The notes beneath the pieces are model-generated. The model was not told the DNA's origin, did no database searches, and worked only from the letters and a program-made list of their open reading frames with translations. The position numbers and the translations under genes were made by a program. A DNA stretch of 8,464 nt, taken from NCBI GenBank assembly GCA_018224345.1, contig JAGTUW010000295.1:1-8464 (forward strand), read 5' to 3'. Shown here in pieces: positions 1 to 6,211 of this stretch (position 1 is the stretch's first letter; every line of letters starts with the position of its first letter). Source of the stretch: Bacteroidota bacterium. Lineage in GTDB: Bacteria; Bacteroidota; Ignavibacteria; SZUA-365.

Positions 1-195
1 CATGTACGCCTCGTCGTCCATGACGCGATGGGCGGGAAGTGGCGGTTGTCACGGACGCGAGATATACACGAGGCGTGCACTCGGTGGTGCTGCGATTGCG
101 ATAACGGGGAATCCTCGTTGAAGTTTCTGCCGGTGAGGGTGCGGAAGAAGGGAGGGCAGAGGCAGCAGGCGGTCTGTGCCCCTGCAGGAAAGAGA
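1..195. other. Left edge, no supportable gene
   Basis: I see no convincing gene here. Frames are open on both strands, but their translations are rich in Arg, Cys, Pro and Ser and resemble no family I know, as expected for chance frames in GC-rich DNA. On the minus strand an ATG at 21 begins a frame (MDDEAYM) that runs off the window edge. An in-frame TGA lies ten codons upstream of it. It could be the first codons of the next minus-strand gene, but no ribosome binding site precedes it and seven codons cannot be judged. Confidence 0.4.
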
Positions 196-232
196 AGAGG
201 CGCACGAAGGAATGTCACCTTCGTGCGCCTCT
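196..232 (-). terminator. Intrinsic terminator of iorAB
   Basis: A perfect 15-bp inverted repeat (AGAGGCGCACGAAGG at 196-210 against 218-232) surrounds a 7-base loop. Read on the minus strand, it starts 24 bases after the iorB stop codon and is followed by the T-rich run TTCTCTTTCC. This is the form and position of a Rho-independent terminator for the iorAB transcript. On the plus strand no T-run follows the stem, so it should act in one direction only. Confidence 0.88.
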
Positions 233-256
233 GTCATATGGCGATTGAATCTGTGC

Positions 257-850
257 TTATGACATGGCGAGGTTGCGTTCCTCGGCAAAATTGCGTCCCG
301 CATGCAGTGCGGCGATGTTCTGTTCGACGATGGTTTCACCCTTTCTGCTGAAAATGGTTGAAATCGCGTGTTCGAATTCGCTGAGCTCGAAAGGCAGGAA
401 AGACGAGGATGCGCCCAGGATGACGATATTCATCGAGCGGGTGGTTGCCACTTCGCGGGCGAGCTTTTCGCCGTCGATGAGTATGCTGCGTGGGAGTTTT
501 TCTATCTTTGTCCAGACTTCCTCGAAATCCGGATAATCCGGGATGTTGACGAAGGGTTTTCTGTTGGTGATCAGCCAGCCTTCCGGGGAAAGGAAGGACG
601 TATAGCGCAGGGCTTCCATGGGTTCAATGGAGATAATCAGATCGGCGCGACCTTCGGGAATGAGGTCGGAATGGATTTCTCTGTCACTGATGCGAAGATG
701 CGATTGCACGTCGCCCCCACGCTGCGACATGCCATGAACTTCGGATTGCTTCAGATGCAGTCCGCGCTCGACAGCGGCGAAGCCGATGATGGTGGCGATA
801 GTGAGAATGCCCTGTCCTCCGACACCGGCGAGAATGATATCGCGTTTCAT
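257..850 (-). CDS. iorB: Indolepyruvate:ferredoxin oxidoreductase, beta subunit
   Basis: The 197-residue product is the small (gamma/POR-type) subunit of the 2-oxoacid:ferredoxin oxidoreductase superfamily. With IorA it oxidatively decarboxylates aryl-pyruvates (indolepyruvate, phenylpyruvate, hydroxyphenylpyruvate) to aryl-acetyl-CoA in the cytoplasm, passing electrons to ferredoxin. Visible hallmarks are the N-terminal glycine-rich motif GVGGQGIL (residues 9-16) and the family signature EVHGMSQRGG (37-46). The length matches IorB proteins of about 190-200 residues. I chose the ATG at 850, which begins MKRDIILAGVGGQG. The open frame extends 18 codons further upstream, but that part lies inside iorA and looks non-coding. 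The start overlaps the iorA stop as ATGA, so translation of the two subunits is probably coupled. The stop is TAA at 257-259, and a terminator follows directly. Confidence 0.95.
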   Translation of the reverse strand: MKRDIILAGVGGQGILTIATIIGFAAVERGLHLKQSEVHGMSQRGGDVQSHLRISDREIHSDLIPEGRADLIISIEPMEALRYTSFLSPEGWLITNRKPFVNIPDYPDFEEVWTKIEKLPRSILIDGEKLAREVATTRSMNIVILGASSSFLPFELSEFEHAISTIFSRKGETIVEQNIAALHAGRNFAEERNLAMS

Positions 851-2454
851 GCTTCGACCTCCTTCTTCTTGAGCTTGCTGGCGGCGACTGCAGTGACGAC
901 GCACTCCCGGCGCTCGATGATGACGGAAATACCGCGATGGAAGAGTTCTTCCTTGATCATGGCCACGTTTTCCTCGTGATTCTTGCGCAGTGGTTCGACG
1001 ACCTTGATATGATTTTCCGGGACGCCGAGTCCCTTGCAGATATCCTCGAGTCGTCCGCGCGCCGAGGAAGCCTGTCCGCCGGTCATACCCGTGGTTTCAT
1101 TGTCGACGATCATGACGGTGATGGGAGCATCCTCGATGATGGCATCGAGAAGGCCGGTCATTCCCGAGTGGGTGAAGGTCGAATCACCGATGACGGCGAC
1201 GGAGGGGAAGAGTCCCGCATCGGCCGCGCCTTTGGCCATGGTGATGGAGGCGCCCATGTCCACACAGGAGTTGATGGCGTTGAAGGGTTCGAGTGCGCCG
1301 AGTGTGTAACAGCCGATGTCGCTGAAGACGCGGCCCGGATCGAGTTCGCGCAATGCTTCATTGAGTGCATTGTAGCTGTCGATATGCGGACAGCCCTTGC
1401 ACAACTCCGGCGGTCTGGGACGCACGATTTCCGCTTTCGCCTCTCCGGCAGTGATTTCCTTGCCGATCGAGGTCGCGACGATGCTCGGATTCAGCTCGCC
1501 CGCCCGCGGGACGGTCCCGTCAAGGCGACCGGCGATGTTGAATGAGACATCCATCAGGCCGCGGATCTGCTCCTCGAGCATCGGGGCGCCTTCCTCGAGA
1601 ATGAGCACACGTTCGCAGGCATCGAGCAGACGCTGGATCATCTTGCGCGGAGCGGGGTACTGGCCGATTTTGAGTATCGGATGAGGACAGCCGTCCGGGT
1701 AATTCTCCATCAGGTAATTGTAAGCGATACCGCAGGCGATGATTCCCAGGGATTTGTCGTCCGCATCGATAAACCGGTTGAATGCCGAAGTCTCGGCTTC
1801 CTCTTCAAAAGCGGCCTGCTTACCGAGCAGCGACTGGTAATTGCGGCGTGCGATGGAGGGCAGAAGGACGAACTGTCGTTTGTCTGCCGGCAGACGGAGG
1901 TCGTTTTCCGGACGCACTTCCGTCAACTCGACTCCTGCACGGGAATGTGCCAGGCGGGTGGTGATGCGAATCATGACGGGTGTGCCGTATTTCTCGGAGA
2001 GGTCGAAACCGTATTGTGTCGCCGTGTAGCATTCCTGCTGATTGGCGGGTTCGAGAACGGGCACCAGTGCGAATTTTCCGTAGAAACGCGAATCCTGTTC
2101 ATTCTGTGAAGAATGCATCGACGGGTCATCGGCAACGACCACAAGCAGTCCGCCATTGGCGCCGGTGATGCCTGCATTGACGAAACCGTCGGCTGCGACG
2201 TTGAGCCCCACATGCTTCATCGCAGTCATTGCGCGTTTGCCCGCATAGGACATGCCCAGCGCAGCCTCCATCGCGGTTTTCTCATTGGCTGACCATTCCG
2301 AATGAACCTTTCTCTCCCTGGCGTCTTTTGATCGTTGAATGTACTCGGTAATTTCCGTTGACGGGGTGCCGGGGTAGGCGTACACCCCGGAAAGTCCGGC
2401 GTCGAGCGCGCCTTGCGCAATGGCCTCGTCGCCGAGCAGAAGCATCCGTTTCAT
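847..2454 (-). CDS. iorA: Indolepyruvate:ferredoxin oxidoreductase, alpha subunit (no ferredoxin domain)
   Basis: The 535-residue product is the catalytic, thiamine-diphosphate-binding subunit of the aryl-pyruvate:ferredoxin oxidoreductase, acting with IorB. The N-terminal pyrimidine-binding domain shows YPGTPSTE (27-34) and SANEKTAMEAALG (55-67), where E58 is probably the cofactor-activating Glu. A POR domain II-like region follows. The C-terminal pyrophosphate-binding domain shows LCKGCPH (351-357), SDIGCYTLG (378-386), GDSTFTHSG (423-431) and DNETTGMTGGQ (451-461). The Mg-binding pair is D424 and N452. The first open codon is a TTG ten codons upstream, but the ATG at 2454 has an AAGGA six bases before it and gives the usual MKRMLLLGDEAIA N-terminus. 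Archaeal IorA proteins are about 100 residues longer and end in a two-cluster [4Fe-4S] ferredoxin domain. This one stops at SKLKKKEVEA with no such cysteine cluster. A separate ferredoxin or another acceptor must therefore take the electrons. Confidence 0.94.
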   Translation of the reverse strand: MKRMLLLGDEAIAQGALDAGLSGVYAYPGTPSTEITEYIQRSKDARERKVHSEWSANEKTAMEAALGMSYAGKRAMTAMKHVGLNVAADGFVNAGITGANGGLLVVVADDPSMHSSQNEQDSRFYGKFALVPVLEPANQQECYTATQYGFDLSEKYGTPVMIRITTRLAHSRAGVELTEVRPENDLRLPADKRQFVLLPSIARRNYQSLLGKQAAFEEEAETSAFNRFIDADDKSLGIIACGIAYNYLMENYPDGCPHPILKIGQYPAPRKMIQRLLDACERVLILEEGAPMLEEQIRGLMDVSFNIAGRLDGTVPRAGELNPSIVATSIGKEITAGEAKAEIVRPRPPELCKGCPHIDSYNALNEALRELDPGRVFSDIGCYTLGALEPFNAINSCVDMGASITMAKGAADAGLFPSVAVIGDSTFTHSGMTGLLDAIIEDAPITVMIVDNETTGMTGGQASSARGRLEDICKGLGVPENHIKVVEPLRKNHEENVAMIKEELFHRGISVIIERRECVVTAVAASKLKKKEVEA

Positions 2455-2460
2455 ATGCAT

Positions 2461-2465
2461 TCCTT
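2461..2465 (-). promoter_or_regulatory. iorA ribosome binding site
   Basis: On the minus strand AAGGA lies six bases upstream of the ATG at 2454. It directly abuts another in-frame ATG at 2460, which is too close to be used. This decides the iorA start in favour of MKRMLLLG and against the upstream TTG at 2484. Confidence 0.7.
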
Positions 2466-2487
2466 CATTACTGTGTTCTTTCAAGCT

Positions 2488-2510
2488 GCCCGGAATACGC
2501 GATTCCGGGC
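2488..2510 (-). promoter_or_regulatory. Hairpin in the iorA leader
   Basis: GCCCGGAAT (2488-2496) and ATTCCGGGC (2502-2510) form a perfect 9-bp stem with a 5-base loop. It ends 33 bases before the iorA start codon, between the putative -10 and the ribosome binding site. No T-run follows on either strand, so it is not an obvious terminator. It could be an mRNA-stabilising stem, an attenuation element or a dyad operator. The sequence alone does not decide between these. Confidence 0.5.
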
Positions 2511-2618
2511 CGTCCGTAGGTAAGATAATACCGCATTGTCTTTTTTCCTATGCCTCCGGGCGATTTCACCCGGTTTCCACTCATTTTCCTCATGTATTTC
2601 CACGCGTTTTTATCCTGT

Positions 2619-2758
2619 GCAAGAATGTGTCCCGCGCTACAGTAATGTCCTCCGGTGATACAGTAATGTCCTTCGGCAATGGAAGCACGCTCCGCGGAAC
2701 TGTAATGTCCTCCGGCAATGCAAGCACGTCCTGTGATACGGAGATGCCATCACCGAAG
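2619..2758. repeat. Imperfect 39-bp tandem repeat array
   Basis: A 21-base core, ACWGTAATGTCC followed by TYCGGYRAT, occurs at 2639-2659, 2660-2680 and 2699-2719, with a decayed fourth copy at 2738-2758. An 18-base spacer with the shared start GSAAGCACG follows cores two and three (2681-2698 and 2720-2737). A 20-base variant of the spacer (2619-2638) precedes core one. The basic unit is thus 39 bases, and one spacer is missing between cores one and two. Every period is a multiple of three, so frames on both strands remain open through the array. It may be a minisatellite or a set of binding sites. I see no sign that it encodes a real protein. Confidence 0.7.
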
Positions 2759-2848
2759 CCATACGGAATATGATTTCTGTACAATTCCATCGAAAACGGG
2801 CTGTGAAGGTCAAAAAACAGTGGAGAATGGAGAGAGCAAACAGAATCC

Positions 2849-2876
2849 TTGCCTTGCGCTAACCGAATCCTAATAT
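2849..2876 (+). promoter_or_regulatory. Candidate promoter of the pho operon
   Basis: TTGCCT (2849-2854), a 16-base spacer and TAATAT (2871-2876) make a plausible sigma70-type promoter. Transcription would start near 2883, giving a leader of about 50 bases before the GTG at 2932. The TTTG at 2876-2879 also gives a one-mismatch fit to the Bacteroidota -7 element TAnnTTTG. Either reading places the promoter at or after the ATG at 2881 and argues against that ATG as the phoB start. Confidence 0.45.
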
Positions 2877-2931
2877 TTGAATGAACATATTGCAGTGCTG
2901 TGAGGAGCAGGAAACACAACCGGAAGAGACA

Positions 2932-3618
2932 GTGAAAGCAACAATTCTTGTGGTGGAAGACGAAGCCGAGATTCTCGAACTGATTTCCTATAACCTCCGG
3001 AAAGAGGGGTATGGCGTCGATACCGCCATGACGGGGGAAGATGCCCTGACACGGGTCCGCCAGTCGCCCCCGGGTCTGGTGTTGCTCGATCTGATGCTGC
3101 CCGGGGTGGATGGTCTCGAAGTCTGCAAATCCATCAAGGGGGATTCCCTTACACGTGACATTCCCATCATCATGCTGACAGCAAGGAGCGAGGAAGCAGA
3201 TATTGTAACTGGCCTGGAGCTGGGGGCGGACGACTACATCACCAAACCCTTCAGCCGGCGTGTCCTTCTCGCCCGTGTCAAGGCGGTTCTGCGCCGGGAT
3301 GTGGATGGAATAAAACAGGATGACGGCAAACTGGTGCGGATTCACGATCTGGTCATCAATCCCGGCCGCCACGAGGTGCTCTTGAACGGGGAGGCAATCA
3401 GTCTTACATTGACGGAGTTCCGCGTGCTGCATTTTCTGGCCGACCGCCCCGGCTGGGTGTTCACGCGATCACAGATCGTCGAAGCCGTTCGCGGCGACGA
3501 CTACCCCGTGACGGATCGTTCCGTCGATGTTCAGATCGTCGGCCTGCGCAAGAAACTCGGTGATGCCGGCCGGTACATCGAGACAGTGCGCGGTGTCGGG
3601 TACCGTTTCATGGAGTGA
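2932..3618 (+). CDS. phoB: Phosphate regulon response regulator PhoB (OmpR family)
   Basis: The product is a cytoplasmic two-component response regulator that binds DNA when phosphorylated by PhoR, normally switching on phosphate-starvation genes. With the GTG start at 2932 it has 228 residues, close to E. coli PhoB (229). The receiver domain (about 1-122) shows the acidic pair E9-D10, the phospho-acceptor D53 in LLDLMLPG, T83 in MLTAR and K105 in TKPF. The C-terminal winged-helix domain (about 132-228) ends in the typical RSVDVQIVGLRKKLG and TVRGVGYRF motifs. An in-frame ATG at 2881 would add 17 residues of unusual sequence, has no ribosome binding site and overlaps the likely promoter. The GTG has GGAAG five bases upstream and gives the family's normal MKATILVVEDE start. 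phoR begins three bases after the stop. Assignment to PhoB rather than a related OmpR regulator rests largely on the phoR and phoU neighbours. Confidence 0.92.
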   Translation: MKATILVVEDEAEILELISYNLRKEGYGVDTAMTGEDALTRVRQSPPGLVLLDLMLPGVDGLEVCKSIKGDSLTRDIPIIMLTARSEEADIVTGLELGADDYITKPFSRRVLLARVKAVLRRDVDGIKQDDGKLVRIHDLVINPGRHEVLLNGEAISLTLTEFRVLHFLADRPGWVFTRSQIVEAVRGDDYPVTDRSVDVQIVGLRKKLGDAGRYIETVRGVGYRFME

Positions 3619-3621
3619 GGC

Positions 3622-5430
3622 ATGAGAAAAAAGAAGCTGTTCTGGCAGCTTTACATTTCAAATTTTCTCGTGATCCTGCTGGCCCTTCTCGCATTTACGC
3701 TCTTGACTTCCTATTCATTCAAAAGCATACTGCTGGATCAGGTATCGGAGGATCTCGTCATGCGGGCAGCGCTCATGCGCGACGATATCATGCAGCGCCT
3801 GCGCAGCGATGATGTCAGGCCGTTGCAGACCTATGTGAAAGCAGCGGGAGAGCGGGCGAAGACACGCATTACCGTGATCGCGGAGGATGGAACGGTGCTG
3901 GCGGATTCCTGGCATGATCCGGCACTGATGGACAACCACCTGCTGCGTCCGGAAGTGCAGCAGGCGCGTACGGGTCAACGAAGCATGTACACCCGTTACA
4001 GCAACACACTGAACATGAATACCATGTATGCCGCGGTGAAATTGTCGGACGGGGCCGGAGATTATGGCGTACTGCGTACCGCAGTGCCACTGCATACCGT
4101 CGAACAGAGTGTCACCGGATTGCAATGGCAGATCATCGTCGGCGGACTGATCATTGCGTTGTTCGCCGGCCTCCTGAGCCTCAGTATTTCTCGTCGCATA
4201 ACCCGTCCAATAGAAGTACTCAAGCAGGGTGCACGCCGTTTTTCCGACGGCGATCTCGATTTTCGCCTGCCGGTTCCGAAATCCGAGGAATTGCGTGACC
4301 TTGCCGTTGCCATGAACACCATGGCCGGACAATTGCGGGAGCGGCTGCTGCAGATCACACAGCAGCACGGCGTACAGGATGCCGTTCTTTCCAGCATGGT
4401 GGAAGGTGTCATCGCCTTTGATATGCAGGAACGGCTGATCAATGTCAATCACTCCGCTGCCCGTCTGCTCCGTATCGACATAGAAAAATCCCGCGGAAAG
4501 GCGATTCAGGAAGTGGTACGCAATGCGGGCCTGCAGCGTTTTGTCGAGGAAACTCTCGCAGCCGGACATGCCACAGAGGGATATATCAGCATCGTCGATG
4601 AAATCGAGCGCTTCCTCCAGGTGCACGGCAGCATTCTCCGCGATGTGCAGGATGCTCCGATCGGCGTGGTCGTCGTGATGAATGACTATACGGAATTGCG
4701 GAATCTCGAGAAAGTCCGCAGAGAGTTTGTCGCGAATGTCTCCCATGAATTGAAAACTCCGATCACCAGTATCAAGGGCTTTGTCGAAACGCTGCTTGAC
4801 GGCGCAATGCACGACAGGGAGGATGCCGAACGCTTTCTCGGTATCGTGGCGCGACAGGCAGATCGTCTCAACGCAATTATCGAGGACCTTCTCAGTCTCT
4901 CGCGTGTCGAGCAGGGCAGTGAACGCGACCAGCACGTTGTCCTTTCGGAAGCCCCTCTGCGTGATGTCGTCTTGTCCGCCGTACAAAGTTGCCAGATGGA
5001 TGCGGATGCCAAGAACATGCGCATCGAGACCCATGCGGACACGGAGCTGTCCGCCATGATGAATCAGCAACTGCTCGAGCAGGTGTTGATCAATCTTGTC
5101 GGCAATGCGATCAAATACAGTGATGAAGGGAAGACGATTACGGTTGCCGTAGAGCGGAACGACGCGAAGGAGATTCTGCTCACCGTCAGGGATCAGGGCT
5201 ATGGTATCGAAGCAGAACATCTGCCGCGACTGTTCGAACGGTTTTATCGTGTGGACAAGGCGCGCAGCCGGACGCTCGGGGGAACTGGTCTCGGCCTCTC
5301 CATTGTCAAGCATATCGTGCAGGCACATAACGGACGCATCGACGTACGGAGCACTCCGGGTGAGGGAAGTACCTTCGTTATTATCCTTCCTGCTGCTTCG
5401 ACGGTTGCAGTGAAAGAGGACAAGAAATGA
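3622..5430 (+). CDS. phoR: Phosphate regulon sensor histidine kinase PhoR
   Basis: The 602-residue inner-membrane histidine kinase pairs with PhoB. A short basic N-terminus leads into membrane segment 1 (about 7-30). An extracytoplasmic sensor of about 138 residues follows (31-168), then membrane segment 2 (169-189) and a HAMP domain (190-242, with RRITRPIEVL). A PAS domain spans about 245-360. The HisKA domain holds the phospho-acceptor H375 in VSHELKTPITS. The ATPase domain shows the N box (NLVGNAIKYS, 491-500), G1 (DQGYGI, 524-529), F box (LFERFYR) and G2 (GGTGLGLS, 553-560). All catalytic motifs are intact. The large sensor resembles the Gram-positive or long PhoR layout; E. coli PhoR has almost no periplasmic part. 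It may therefore sense something outside the membrane as well as PhoU. GGAG lies six bases before the ATG, and the gene follows phoB by three bases. Confidence 0.93.
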   Translation: MRKKKLFWQLYISNFLVILLALLAFTLLTSYSFKSILLDQVSEDLVMRAALMRDDIMQRLRSDDVRPLQTYVKAAGERAKTRITVIAEDGTVLADSWHDPALMDNHLLRPEVQQARTGQRSMYTRYSNTLNMNTMYAAVKLSDGAGDYGVLRTAVPLHTVEQSVTGLQWQIIVGGLIIALFAGLLSLSISRRITRPIEVLKQGARRFSDGDLDFRLPVPKSEELRDLAVAMNTMAGQLRERLLQITQQHGVQDAVLSSMVEGVIAFDMQERLINVNHSAARLLRIDIEKSRGKAIQEVVRNAGLQRFVEETLAAGHATEGYISIVDEIERFLQVHGSILRDVQDAPIGVVVVMNDYTELRNLEKVRREFVANVSHELKTPITSIKGFVETLLDGAMHDREDAERFLGIVARQADRLNAIIEDLLSLSRVEQGSERDQHVVLSEAPLRDVVLSAVQSCQMDADAKNMRIETHADTELSAMMNQQLLEQVLINLVGNAIKYSDEGKTITVAVERNDAKEILLTVRDQGYGIEAEHLPRLFERFYRVDKARSRTLGGTGLGLSIVKHIVQAHNGRIDVRSTPGEGSTFVIILPAASTVAVKEDKK

Positions 5431-5495
5431 ATATCATGGTGCAACGTTGTTCTTCTCCCTACGGGCATGCGTGTCTGACCGGGAGGCTGTGTTGA
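5427..5495 (+). CDS. Possible 22-codon linker ORF between phoR and phoU
   Basis: A short ORF begins at ATG 5427, overlapping the phoR stop as ATGA. It ends at TGA 5493-5495, overlapping the phoU ATG as TGATG. AGGA (5417-5420) lies six bases before its start, a good ribosome binding site. The 22-residue peptide begins MNIMVQRCSSPYG, contains three cysteines and has no recognisable domain. The start and stop overlaps suggest a leader that would carry ribosomes from phoR to phoU. It could equally be a chance frame in a 64-base gap. I do not know a family for it. Confidence 0.3.
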   Translation: MNIMVQRCSSPYGHACLTGRLC

Positions 5496-6199
5496 TGCAG
5501 GAGGAGGTTCGGAATACCGGGCAGTTGAAATTGAAACTGCTGCACCTGAGCGCTCTCGTCGAGGAAATCACGCGTCGTTCCGTGATTGCCTTCCGCACAC
5601 GGGACCGTGTCGCCGCTGTCGATATCATCAAGGCGGATGAGGAAATCAACCGTCTGGAGATAGCCATCGAGAAGGATTGCATCGCACTTCTTACGGGCTG
5701 TACTCTGTCGAAAGACGAAACCCGCTTTATCGTCGCGGTATTGAAAATCAACAATGATTTGGAACGGATAGGTGATCTGGCGAGCAATGTCGCCCGCCGG
5801 GTCCTGCACATCGGACAGCACGACATGGTGTTATTCCCGCAGGAATTGCTTTCCCTGGCGGACGCCGTACTCGACATGCTGACCACCAGCCTCGATGCAC
5901 TCGTCGATGGCGACATCGGGCGGGCACGGGCGGTGTTCAACAGGGACAATGAGGTCGATGCGCTGAACCGCCGCATGTATGATGTCGTCCGTGAACGCAT
6001 TGTCGCCGATCCATCCCAGACCGACAAACTCATCAATTTCCTCAGTATCTCCAGATATCTCGAACGTATAGGAGATTATGCGACCAACCTCGCAGAGAGT
6101 GTGGTGTTCATCGCGGAGGGCAACATTATCCGGCACCAGAATAACGACATGCCAGGCGGCATGTCCACCGGCAGCAACAAACATATTTCACAACCATAA
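5495..6199 (+). CDS. phoU: Phosphate signalling regulator PhoU
   Basis: The 234-residue cytoplasmic protein is made of two PhoU repeats, each a three-helix bundle. PhoU normally connects the phosphate transporter to PhoR, keeping the kinase off when phosphate is ample, and limits phosphate uptake. Both metal-binding signatures are intact: NNDLERIGDLASN (86-98) in repeat one and SRYLERIGDYATN (186-198) in repeat two. The companion helices with acidic motifs, ADEEINRLE (47-55) and RDNEVDALN (150-158), are also present. The tail after about 215 is polar and probably disordered. I chose ATG 5495, which has GGGAGG eight bases upstream. A TTG at 5447 would add 16 residues not typical of the family. 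In E. coli phoU follows the pstSCAB genes; here it sits between phoR and a PiT permease. Confidence 0.93.
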   Translation: MQEEVRNTGQLKLKLLHLSALVEEITRRSVIAFRTRDRVAAVDIIKADEEINRLEIAIEKDCIALLTGCTLSKDETRFIVAVLKINNDLERIGDLASNVARRVLHIGQHDMVLFPQELLSLADAVLDMLTTSLDALVDGDIGRARAVFNRDNEVDALNRRMYDVVRERIVADPSQTDKLINFLSISRYLERIGDYATNLAESVVFIAEGNIIRHQNNDMPGGMSTGSNKHISQP

Positions 6200-6211
6200 T
6201 TCGCTGAACTC

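Larger units (their letters stand above)
2455..2931. other. Divergent intergenic region between iorA and phoB
   Basis: This 477-base region separates the two divergent transcription units and must hold both promoters. It contains the iorA leader (ribosome binding site and hairpin), a tandem repeat array in the middle and a sigma70-like promoter near phoB. For iorA, the minus-strand hexamer TATTAT (2530 to 2525) could serve as a -10 element, but I see no good -35 before it. A CTGT...ACAG inverted pair around 2802-2820 might be an operator. I see no clear match to the classical Pho box (tandem CTGTCAT). The frames that stay open across this region on both strands look like chance or repeat-driven openings, and I call no gene here. 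Confidence 0.6.

Noticed and set aside
368..2109. Plus-strand frames of 142 to 203 codons opposite iorB and iorA
   Set aside because: They are antisense to well-matched iorAB and show no known motif.
2556..2573. Small dyad CCGGG...CCCGG
   Set aside because: Only five base pairs with an eight-base loop and no T-run. This is expected by chance.
2639..2758. CRISPR array
   Set aside because: The cores are too few and too diverged, the spacers are copies of one another and not unique, and no cas gene is present.
2420..2773. 117-codon plus-strand frame through the repeat array (TVMSSG repeats)
   Set aside because: It starts antisense inside iorA, has no ribosome binding site I can see and owes its repeats to the DNA array.
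2590..3432. 280-codon minus-strand frame with a PEDITV-type repeat
   Set aside because: It is antisense to most of phoB. The repeated peptide comes only from the 39-bp DNA array, whose periods are multiples of three. It has no recognisable domain.
3715..5328. 537-codon open frame on the minus strand, opposite phoR
   Set aside because: It is fully antisense to a kinase with every catalytic motif in place. Its translation shows no domain, and long antisense frames are common in GC-rich coding DNA.
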